A DNA stretch of 64,000 nucleotides from Sulfurimonas aquatica (GTDB lineage: Bacteria; Campylobacterota; Campylobacteria; Campylobacterales; Sulfurimonadaceae), in contig NZ_CP046072.1 in assembly GCF_017357825.1 (NCBI RefSeq), positions 1,736,001 to 1,800,000 on the forward strand, given 5' to 3'. Numbering within the stretch: position 1 is the first letter of the stretch; each line of letters starts with the position of its first letter. The notes beneath the pieces are model-generated. The model was not told the origin of the DNA, searched no databases, and worked only from the letters and a program-made list of their open reading frames with translations. Position numbers and translations under genes: made by a program. Positions 54,014 through 61,092 of the stretch are shown here, in pieces.

Positions 54014-55531
54014 TTATTTGTAAAGCACTCGAGCAATGCCAAAAACAAAAACTCCTAAAGCAAACTCTTTTAACTCTCTATCATAGAGTAGTATAAAAAT
54101 TCCACTTAAGAGAAATACAGAGGAAAGTGCATAGGACTTCACCTCTTTTTTAAGGTCCTTTTTCATCCACTCTAACTGATCGTTGGAGAGTTCAACCTCT
54201 AGTTCATTAGAAGCTACTTTTTTAATAGCCAACTTCAAATCTTTAGCCATAAAAGGGATATCTTGCAACTCGTCTATCAATGTTTCTAAAACACTCTCTT
54301 TTGCGCCCAAGGCTTTTGGTATGTTTTTTTGTAAGATTGGCAAGATATCTTTAACGCCATTAAAGTTTTCTATATAAGTAGTCCCAAGTCCTTCTATGAT
54401 GGCACTAACACGTAAGATATAGATAGCATCACTAGGAAGTTTAAAGGGTAAGTTTCGTGTTGATTCAAGTACGTCAAACGCCAACTGCTGCATAGATTCA
54501 CTATCAAGATTGTCGTTTGAGAAAATCTCAAACATTTTAGAAGTAAACTCTGCAAGTTCGGCAACTGGAGCTTCATAAGCAATGGTGCCAAGTTTTTTAT
54601 TCGCTGCAATGTAACGTTCATAATCTTGCTCATTTGCCGCTTTTATAAGCTCTATGATGGCTACTCTTGAGTTATTTGGCACTGACTTCACCATGCCAAA
54701 ATCAAGTAAAATCAACTCTCCCTCTTTAGAGACTAAAAGATTTCCCGGATGCGGATCCGCATGAAAGTACCCATTTATAAGCATCTGTGTTGTGTAAAAA
54801 TCTACAAGAGTGGCTATGATGGCTCTAAAGTCGATGTTGTTCTTAAAGATAGACTCTTTATCATCAAACCTAAAGCCCTCTTCATAACTCATAACAAGAG
54901 CATCGTCACAAGAAAGAGAAGCAAAGGCGCGAGGAAACCTCACTCCCGCGTCTTTGTATACAGAAGAAAATTTTGTGAGGTTGTTTAACTCCTGAGTAAG
55001 ACTCACCTCCTCTTTTATCATCTTAGAAAACTCAACGACTACCGCTTCTATGGAGTTTTTTGTGTAGTGTGAAAAGAGTGGACGGAAGATGGCGTTAAAG
55101 AAGTTGATTATTTTAATATCTGCCATTACTTGTGCATAGATACCCTTACGACGAAGCTTTACTGCGACCTTTTCATTTTCATGCGTATAGGCTACGTGTA
55201 CTTGACCGATGGAAGCCGAAGCTATTGGCGTTTGCTCAAAAATTTTAAAACTTTCTTCGCTAAATGCTTTGTTATATATCTCTTTAAAATCTTTGTCGCT
55301 CATAGGGGGAAGCGAGTCGTGAAGCTCTTTAAGCTCCTCTAAGTACTCTTTGTCAAAAAAGTCCGAGCGCGTAGCGAGTACTTGAGCGAGTTTTATGAAA
55401 CTAGCACCTAAAAAAATGATACTATTTTTGAGCTCTATTGGTGCTAATGGTTTTAAGCCTAAAAAGCTTTCTTTCTTTTTTATGACTAAATAGATAGTCA
55501 TTAGAAAAGTAAAAACTTTATATACTCTCAA
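54014..55531 (-). CDS. ABC1/AarF/UbiB-family atypical kinase
   Basis: The 505-residue protein has the ABC1 kinase features: a family-type N-lobe with ASASIGQVHVAY (104-115), Lys125 in VAVKLRR, HADPHPGNLLV (257-267), LLDFGM (275-280) and two C-terminal transmembrane helices (about 465-505). The N-terminal KxGQ motif that blocks canonical kinase activity reads KLAQ (47-50), so the Gly is replaced. UbiB acts in ubiquinone synthesis; Campylobacterota use menaquinone, so the role here may be in lipid or isoprenoid extraction. The start is TTG at 55531; no ATG or GTG is available before an upstream stop. Confidence 0.88.
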   Translation of the reverse strand: MRVYKVFTFLMTIYLVIKKKESFLGLKPLAPIELKNSIIFLGASFIKLAQVLATRSDFFDKEYLEELKELHDSLPPMSDKDFKEIYNKAFSEESFKIFEQTPIASASIGQVHVAYTHENEKVAVKLRRKGIYAQVMADIKIINFFNAIFRPLFSHYTKNSIEAVVVEFSKMIKEEVSLTQELNNLTKFSSVYKDAGVRFPRAFASLSCDDALVMSYEEGFRFDDKESIFKNNIDFRAIIATLVDFYTTQMLINGYFHADPHPGNLLVSKEGELILLDFGMVKSVPNNSRVAIIELIKAANEQDYERYIAANKKLGTIAYEAPVAELAEFTSKMFEIFSNDNLDSESMQQLAFDVLESTRNLPFKLPSDAIYILRVSAIIEGLGTTYIENFNGVKDILPILQKNIPKALGAKESVLETLIDELQDIPFMAKDLKLAIKKVASNELEVELSNDQLEWMKKDLKKEVKSYALSSVFLLSGIFILLYDRELKEFALGVFVFGIARVLYK

Positions 55532-55566
55532 AGGTGAGTAGTACTTGAGGCTATTTAAAAAAGTGT

Positions 55567-55833
55567 CTATTTTAGATTCTCTTTTAGTTTTTCAATGTCC
55601 TCTTTAGTAGCGAGTCCAAGTTCATCTATGACCTCTTTTAAAGCTGACTTAATCTGCTCTTTTATCTTGAGCTCTTCGTCTTTGCCTTTTTGTTCGATGG
55701 ACTCTAAAAAGCTTTTAGCATCATCAGTCTTTAACTTACCCTCTTTTTCAAGTTTTTTAACTTCTAACTCAACCTTTTCTTTTAAAACTGCCGCTACTCC
55801 GACACCTGTATAGAGTAAATCTTTTAACATCAT
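55567..55833 (-). CDS. Phasin-like small helical protein
   Basis: The 88-residue protein is lysine/glutamate-rich and helical with a short hydrophobic N-terminus (MMLKDLLYTGVGVAAVLKEK). This is like phasin/YtxH-type or PhaF-like small proteins found beside UbiB genes in other bacteria. It begins within the SRPBCC stop (ATGA) and ends 36 bases before the UbiB start, so it probably works with one of them. Function is unknown. Confidence 0.7.
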   Translation of the reverse strand: MMLKDLLYTGVGVAAVLKEKVELEVKKLEKEGKLKTDDAKSFLESIEQKGKDEELKIKEQIKSALKEVIDELGLATKEDIEKLKENLK

Positions 55834-56279
55834 TTCTCCTCTAATATTTGTTTAGTTATTAAATGTCGAAACTCAAACATCGACCTTAGTTCATATTGTA
55901 CAAAAAAATTAAATAAAGAGCCTACAAATCCAAACGGAAGTGTGTATTCGACTAAATCTTTAAGCTCGCAAAGATTTTCATCTATTTGAGTAAAGATATG
56001 CGAATGCTTCCAGGATTTAAAGGGTGACTTCATAGCGACATCTACAAGTAAGTTTGGTGCATCCATCTTTTCAATACGAACTTCCCAAATGATGGGAATA
56101 AAGTTCTTAATTGTTTTAAGACGGAGTATAGCACCCTCTTTTGGCACAAAGCCTTCATTCAAAAGAGTTACTTTTATTCCCTTAGGGCTTATCGCTTTTA
56201 GATTCTCCATCTCAAGATGAAAATTATACAATGCTTCAAGCGAACACTCCACAAGGGAAGTTTTCTCATAGATACTCAT
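55830..56279 (-). CDS. SRPBCC-family ligand-binding protein
   Basis: The 149-residue protein has the SRPBCC (START-like) order: YEKTSLVECSLEALYNFHLE, a central strand set, EVRIEKMDAPNLLVDVAMKS and a closing amphipathic helix. It is related to the cell-division-inhibitor-like SRPBCC proteins seen with TIGR01777 epimerases. It probably binds a hydrophobic ligand. It is the first gene of the run SRPBCC, phasin-like, UbiB kinase. It overlaps the phasin-like gene by four bases. Confidence 0.85.
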   Translation of the reverse strand: MSIYEKTSLVECSLEALYNFHLEMENLKAISPKGIKVTLLNEGFVPKEGAILRLKTIKNFIPIIWEVRIEKMDAPNLLVDVAMKSPFKSWKHSHIFTQIDENLCELKDLVEYTLPFGFVGSLFNFFVQYELRSMFEFRHLITKQILEEK

Positions 56280-56362
56280 CCTTAAGCTCCTTATTCTATT
56301 GAGTATTTTATAGCAATTATAAATCTTTTAGTATGGCTTTTATGTCACTTCATTCTTTTACT

Positions 56363-57637
56363 CTAAAAAATATTGAGCCTAAATTCTCTAGTAGCATTGT
56401 TTAGACTTATGTCACAGTAATCGCCTGCATTGCCACTAAGAGTAAAACTAATGGTGTTTGAGTCATAAAATGTATACTCCATACTTGTTGGTGTTGTCGT
56501 AGATGATGCACAGCTATATGAAAACTGAGTAATTGTATCGCTATTAGAGAGTGGCTCAAAGTAAATATTATATGTTGTATCTGAAGATATTGTCATGTTA
56601 TTATCGGCATATTTTATCAAGTTGTCTAAACTCTTTGTTGTAAAATTCCACTTTATCTCTTGCGTACTACTGTTATAGTCATATGCAAAAGTTACATCAT
56701 AGCTACTATTGTAATCGAGTCTTTTCTCTGGAAATATCGCAAACTGATACTCTGAAAACACACTATTTGGATCATTTGTTTTTGACATAATAGTTGATGA
56801 ATCAGAGTGACTAGCTAAATCAACATTAGTTCCATTACTACTAGCAAGTGTAAACTGGTTTAATGTAAACAGGCTCATATTAAAATCATTTGCATTAAAC
56901 TCTATACTTATCGGGTAACCGCTCACACTATGGGATGGAAGAGGGTCTGGAGACTCTTCATAAAACACTGGTGTTACATCTACTTGATTGGTGTATGGAT
57001 ATATTACGTAAGATGGATTGGCGTTATTTACAACTGTTAAAGTATTTTCATAAACGCTTTTTTCCACTCTAAATGATTCATCTGCACATACTCCTGGGTA
57101 ATACTCACCATTGCCTGTAAAATTATTATCATTGCACATACTATTTAAGTTACTATTTCCCATGTTATAGACATAAGATTGTTCTTCTATCCCAAATCCT
57201 ATCTCATTAATATTAAAATGTAAAAAAGTAAACCTATGATATATCGCACTCATTAATCCATCTAAAGAGCTATTTATATCTATTTGTCCAGTAGATACGT
57301 TTTCCGATACAGCACGACTATCATACCCTTGATATATTGTCCTATCTAATGGAGCAAATCCTGTAAAAAACATTGCATTACTATTAGCTTCATCATGAGT
57401 AGAAACATTATTTTCCACTAAGTATTTTGCATGAGTGAGTGCCGATGCGTTTAACTCACTATTTGTCACTAAGGAGTTTAGACCACTATTTACTCTAAAG
57501 AGATTTATAGATGCTAGTATAGATGCTTCTGTAGACTCATTACTATCTTGTGTAGAACCTGTCTCCTTCGTATCGACTGCTACTTCTACTTCAGGACTCG
57601 AACTCTCAGAGCCACCACCACAGCCCATTAAAAACAT
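56363..57637 (-). CDS. CAP/SCP-domain lipoprotein
   Basis: The mature protein (about 420 residues) has a CAP domain (about 40-160) with ALTHAKYLVENN, a STHDEANS loop and YQGYDSRAVSENV, and a C-terminal beta domain (about 240-424) rich in Asn, Ser and Thr. The first ATG at 57637 leaves only MFLMGC, too short a signal. Thirty bases upstream in frame, ATC at 57665-57667 sits six bases after AAGGAG and would give MKDYIILLSFMFLMGC, a good lipoprotein signal. So translation probably starts there, from a non-canonical ATC or an ATG lost by a base error. Function is unknown; CAP domains are secreted and may bind lipids or act as peptidases. Confidence 0.72.
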   Translation of the reverse strand: MFLMGCGGGSESSSPEVEVAVDTKETGSTQDSNESTEASILASINLFRVNSGLNSLVTNSELNASALTHAKYLVENNVSTHDEANSNAMFFTGFAPLDRTIYQGYDSRAVSENVSTGQIDINSSLDGLMSAIYHRFTFLHFNINEIGFGIEEQSYVYNMGNSNLNSMCNDNNFTGNGEYYPGVCADESFRVEKSVYENTLTVVNNANPSYVIYPYTNQVDVTPVFYEESPDPLPSHSVSGYPISIEFNANDFNMSLFTLNQFTLASSNGTNVDLASHSDSSTIMSKTNDPNSVFSEYQFAIFPEKRLDYNSSYDVTFAYDYNSSTQEIKWNFTTKSLDNLIKYADNNMTISSDTTYNIYFEPLSNSDTITQFSYSCASSTTTPTSMEYTFYDSNTISFTLSGNAGDYCDISLNNATREFRLNIF

Positions 57638-57664
57638 AAATGATAGTAAAATAATATAATCTTT

Positions 57665-57679
57665 GATTTTGTACTCCTT
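57665..57679 (-). promoter_or_regulatory. AAGGAG ribosome binding site with ATC at the expected start position
   Basis: AAGGAG (57674-57679) is followed after six bases by ATC in frame with the CAP lipoprotein. This decides the start of that gene, as described there. Confidence 0.55.
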
Positions 57680-57787
57680 ATAAAAATAGTTTATTTAAAA
57701 CTCTTAATTATATCTTTTTTAAAACTACTTTTATGAACTATGATTTAATAGAAATATGAATAAAGGCTCTAAATACCCATAAAAGGC

Positions 57788-59251
57788 TCAGAAAATATTT
57801 GTACAAACCCTATTTCTTCCACTATTTTTTGCCATATACAAAAGAGCATCTGCCTCTTTGTAAATCATATATTCATTTTCAACATCATTTACATTCTTAC
57901 AGACTAAACCCATTGAAGCACTTATATATTTGCTTGCACTATTATTTGCATGAACTATTTTAAGGGATTCTATAGCATCTTTTATTTTAGTACTAAATGC
58001 AAATGCATCCTTATTAGTTTCAGTTTTAAATATAATGCCAAACTCCTCGCCGCCAAGTCTAAAACAGTAATCGTCTGCCCTTTTCAATAGCGATTTAACG
58101 GCTTGGGCAACTCTCTTTAAAGCAAGGTCTCCCATATGGTGCCCATAGGTATCGTTATACTGTTTGAAGTAATCTATATCCATAATTATAAATGAGACTA
58201 ATTCATTTTTTCTTTTAGCACTTGAAATTATTTTTGGAAACACTTCATTAAAATGTCTACGATTATATATGTTTGTCAATGCATCCGTTATCGCTATCTC
58301 TTCTAAAATTTTCAAACTTGTAATGTCAAGTCTAACAGCTGTATAGCCCATTTTTTCACCCAAGTCGTTATATGTCGGATAGATAGTTACTTTTACCCAA
58401 AAGTGACTTCCATCTTTTTTAAGGTTTTTAAGTTCTCCACTCCATACTTTACCTTCAGTGATAGTTTCCCAAAGTATCTTAAATACCTCGTCATCTGCTT
58501 CTGGATCTTTTATGACTCTATGATTCATACCGATAAGCTCTTCTTTAGAATAACCTGATATCTTACAAAAGGCTTCTGAAACGCCTACTATATTTCCATC
58601 TAAATCAGTACTTGACGTAATGATATTGTCCTCGATAATTTCAACATAATTTTCTATGCTTTTTTGTGCGATAACGGTATCTGTACTATCATAAATACTT
58701 CCAAGCGAACGCATGTGTTTTCCATTTGCATTGTAGTAGTGGGTTGCTCTTTCTTGTAGGTACCTGAGTTCGTTCTTATTTACTTGAATTCTATGGACTA
58801 TATAGTACTCGCGCCTCTCTTTTATAGAGTCTCTAAATTCACGAGTGAGACTCTCTCTATCATCTTTATGAACATAAGATAAAAGTAGTTCATAACTAGG
58901 TTCAACTACGTTTTTATCTAGGCGTAAAATATCATAAACCCCTTCGCTCCAAAAGAGTTGATGCGTTTTAACATTAAACTCCCAAAAACCCATTTTAGTA
59001 ACTCGCTGTGCTTCATTTAGTGAGTTGCTTAGTTCTTTAAGTTTGTCATTTACGTGTGATGATTCGTCTAAATCGCCTCTTCTTCTAGTGAAATATTTTG
59101 ATGCGATGATGTAAAGTAATAGTAAAATTATTATGATGCAAGATGTAAAAGACGACTCTTTGCCCTCTTTTGAAAAAATTCCACTTTCATATAGTAAAAA
59201 AGTGGCAATCAAAAATAAGAAAATTATAATATTTATTTTATATTTTTTCAA
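57788..59251 (-). CDS. Membrane PAS-PAS-GGDEF diguanylate cyclase
   Basis: The 487-residue protein has two hydrophobic helices (about 7-22 and 36-51), two PAS domains (about 80-195 and 205-312) and a GGDEF domain (about 318-487). The active motif is GGEEF (400-404) in FRLGGEEF, with I-site RADD (391-394). The second PAS motif IGMNHRVIKDP is of the generic type. It should make c-di-GMP in response to a PAS signal, possibly redox or ligand. It stands alone between the CAP lipoprotein and the terminator of the exbB run. Confidence 0.92.
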   Translation of the reverse strand: MKKYKINIIIFLFLIATFLLYESGIFSKEGKESSFTSCIIIILLLLYIIASKYFTRRRGDLDESSHVNDKLKELSNSLNEAQRVTKMGFWEFNVKTHQLFWSEGVYDILRLDKNVVEPSYELLLSYVHKDDRESLTREFRDSIKERREYYIVHRIQVNKNELRYLQERATHYYNANGKHMRSLGSIYDSTDTVIAQKSIENYVEIIEDNIITSSTDLDGNIVGVSEAFCKISGYSKEELIGMNHRVIKDPEADDEVFKILWETITEGKVWSGELKNLKKDGSHFWVKVTIYPTYNDLGEKMGYTAVRLDITSLKILEEIAITDALTNIYNRRHFNEVFPKIISSAKRKNELVSFIIMDIDYFKQYNDTYGHHMGDLALKRVAQAVKSLLKRADDYCFRLGGEEFGIIFKTETNKDAFAFSTKIKDAIESLKIVHANNSASKYISASMGLVCKNVNDVENEYMIYKEADALLYMAKNSGRNRVCTNIF

Positions 59252-59303
59252 CTTGAGACAACCCCATTTTTCTTTTTTGAAATTGTATAGGTTAAGTGTA
59301 AAG

Positions 59304-59345
59304 TAAATGAAAAGATTTAAGTGAGACGATTATTATCGTCTCACT
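59304..59345 (-). terminator. Strong Rho-independent terminator of the exbB-TBDR-blc run (minus strand)
   Basis: AGTGAGACGAT (59320-59330) pairs perfectly with ATCGTCTCACT (59335-59345), an 11-base stem with a 4-base loop. On the minus strand it is followed by TTAAATCTTTTCATTT. It is the best terminator in the window and marks the end of the minus-strand operon whose last gene ends at 59374. Confidence 0.85.
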
Positions 59346-59373
59346 GATGTTGAAGGAATTATATCAATAGTAG

Positions 59374-59571
59374 TTATTTATTAACCTGGCTTTTACTCTC
59401 TTCTTCCTCGTCATAAATGGTAAAAACTGGTGCAAATCCCATCAGTTGGAGTTTTTTATCGACTGCTTTAGCGTCAAATCCGCTTCTTTTTATAGACGAC
59501 AATAGTTTTATCTGCTGCTCTCTACTAAGTCCCGCTAGTTCTAATTCAAATTCTATCTCTGCTAAATCCAC
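59374..59571 (-). CDS. Small acidic protein of unknown function
   Basis: The 65-residue protein is helical with a pattern like a UBA- or small helical-bundle-like fold (LAGLSREQQIKLLSSIKRSG) and an acidic tail. It has no signal peptide. It follows the THI5-like gene by 15 bases and precedes the terminator hairpin, so it is the last gene of that operon. Function is unknown; the tight coupling to the THI5-like gene suggests a shared role. Confidence 0.6.
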   Translation of the reverse strand: MDLAEIEFELELAGLSREQQIKLLSSIKRSGFDAKAVDKKLQLMGFAPVFTIYDEEEESKSQVNK

Positions 59572-59586
59572 GATATGCTTCTCCTA

Positions 59587-60468
59587 TTAATTCCAGATTT
59601 TACTATACTGCTCATCGCTCAACTTCACTATGTCCAACTCTTCTAAAAAGTTAGCTAGCTCTTTCCATCTCATGTTGTCGCTTTTTATATTAGTGTCAAA
59701 TCTTGGAATAGTGTCTAAAATGATAGTATCCATCAATGCAGATCTCTCTTCTTTTGCATAATCATAGTAGATGCTCTGAGCTTCTAACTCATTTGATTGT
59801 ATGTAGGCAACCATATCGTTTGTCACTTCAATAAACTTCTTTATAGCTTCGCCCTTTTCATCCATAGTGCTCTGCGTAGTCATAAACTCTAACGCTGAGA
59901 AGTTTGGATAAGGTGATTCAAACTGGTCTATGAAAAGATTCTCAAAACCTTCTAACTCAGCTTCGATACCCTCAAAGTTATAAAAACATAACCATGCGCC
60001 ATCAAAGCTTTCATCGTTTTTCATATTATTGATATGCCAGAAGTCAGTCTCTATAAACTCTACATTTTCTCTATCTATTTTGAATCCATGTTTTTGGGCA
60101 TAGCGTTTGATGATTTCAAAACCGATTTTATTTGTTACTGGATTTGAAGCGGGAGTTGTTATTTTTATTTTACCATTTGCTTTTAACTTTTCAACTCTAT
60201 CGGCTCTTATCATAACGCCGCCACGAGTCTCAAAGAAACAACCAAGAGACTTTAGTCCGTCAAAATAGTGCTCATACAGGTGTAGAGGCTCATTACAGTG
60301 AATGTCAATTTTACCTGTTTTTAAGTCTTCAAAACCATCATAATGCTCAGTAGGCTGAATTATCTCAACATCAAGTCCAGCTTCTTTATACTTGCCACTA
60401 ACCACTCCAGCCACCATTGGTAAATGATCTGGATTTAAAAACCACTCTAATGCTATTTTAATATTCAT
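59587..60468 (-). CDS. Cytosolic NMT1/THI5-like substrate-binding-fold protein
   Basis: The 293-residue protein has the NMT1/THI5 fold: KIALEWFLNPDHLPMVAG (4-21), VVSGKYKEAGLDVEII and a later TPASNPVTNKIG. It lacks a signal peptide, unlike ABC transporter binding proteins of this superfamily such as ThiY, so it is probably cytosolic. Yeast THI5 makes the thiamine pyrimidine using its own His and a PLP lysine; here the matching stretch NEPLHLYEH keeps a His (63) but the lysine position is Asn. A true Thi5 activity is therefore unproven. The ribosome binding site can be sequestered in a hairpin (60472-60503). Confidence 0.72.
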   Translation of the reverse strand: MNIKIALEWFLNPDHLPMVAGVVSGKYKEAGLDVEIIQPTEHYDGFEDLKTGKIDIHCNEPLHLYEHYFDGLKSLGCFFETRGGVMIRADRVEKLKANGKIKITTPASNPVTNKIGFEIIKRYAQKHGFKIDRENVEFIETDFWHINNMKNDESFDGAWLCFYNFEGIEAELEGFENLFIDQFESPYPNFSALEFMTTQSTMDEKGEAIKKFIEVTNDMVAYIQSNELEAQSIYYDYAKEERSALMDTIILDTIPRFDTNIKSDNMRWKELANFLEELDIVKLSDEQYSKIWN

Positions 60469-60471
60469 TGT

Positions 60472-60503
60472 AAATCTCCATAAGTTTTATTGTAGGGAGA
60501 TTT
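60472..60503 (-). promoter_or_regulatory. Hairpin that can sequester the THI5-like gene's ribosome binding site
   Basis: On the minus strand AAATCTCC pairs perfectly with GGAGATTT over a 16-base loop, and GGAG is the ribosome binding site (eight bases before ATG). The hairpin would block initiation unless opened, so translation of the THI5-like gene may be controlled. No known riboswitch core was recognised upstream. Confidence 0.5.
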
Positions 60504-60541
60504 TAACCTGAATCTGAATCCATTCGTAGAGTTTATTTGTC

Positions 60542-60563
60542 AGTTTATATTTTTTTATAAACT
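60542..60563. repeat. AT-only inverted repeat at the lipocalin stop codon
   Basis: AGTTTATA and TATAAACT pair perfectly around TTTTTT. It could weaken transcription between blc and the THI5-like gene, but has only two G-C pairs. Confidence 0.3.
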
Positions 60564-61075
60564 TATAACTCTCCGTTTTGTTCTGTCCAAAGAAGTTTAT
60601 CTTGCGTATAGCCAAATTCAGGGAGTTTACTTAATATGCTGCTCTTTAACTCTTGGCTTATTTTATTTTCACGAGAGAGTATCCATAGGTATTCGCGAGA
60701 TGGATCGCCAATGAGAGCGTACTCATACTCATCTCCAAGCATCAAAATCCAATAGTTTCCATAAAAAGGTCTAAAAAAACTTACCTTTAGTTTTGAGTTG
60801 CTCTCATCAGTGGCATATGCAACGCCATTGGCTTGAGAGAGTTTTCCCTCTTTTATACACTCGTTAAGTACGTTTATATCGCCATCATCTTTAAGCGAAT
60901 AAGTCGCCCTTGCGTTAGTGCATCCTTTTTCAAAAAAGTGCTCATACCTAGCTATCTCATACCAAGTTCCAAGATAGGAGTCGATATTTACCTTTTCAAC
61001 TGTTTGAAGAGGCGCATAATGAGTAGAACACCCAAAGAAAAATAGTGGTAGCAATAGTAAAGTCAATAAACGCAT
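60563..61075 (-). CDS. blc: Outer-membrane lipocalin (Blc-like lipoprotein)
   Basis: The 170-residue protein has a lipobox ending FFGC (Cys16) and a lipocalin domain with the GxW motif GTWYEIARYE (36-45), ATYSLKDDGDI and the closing LWILSREN strand. Blc-like proteins sit on the outer membrane's inner face and bind fatty acids or lysophospholipids, often under stress. It lies 17 bases after the TonB receptor gene, so it is in the same operon. Confidence 0.93.
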   Translation of the reverse strand: MRLLTLLLLPLFFFGCSTHYAPLQTVEKVNIDSYLGTWYEIARYEHFFEKGCTNARATYSLKDDGDINVLNECIKEGKLSQANGVAYATDESNSKLKVSFFRPFYGNYWILMLGDEYEYALIGDPSREYLWILSRENKISQELKSSILSKLPEFGYTQDKLLWTEQNGEL

Positions 61076-61092
61076 AAGAGAATCCTTTTGTT

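Noticed and set aside
57759-57790. Short direct repeat AAAGGCTC upstream of the PAS-GGDEF stop
   Set aside because: Two 8-base copies only; no matching copies elsewhere in the gap.
60501-60535. AACCTGAATCTGAATCCA followed by CGTAGAG resembles part of a TPP riboswitch (plus strand) near the THI5-like gene
   Set aside because: It is on the strand opposite to the gene, lacks the CTGAGA element and the paired arms, and no plus-strand gene follows. Treated as chance.
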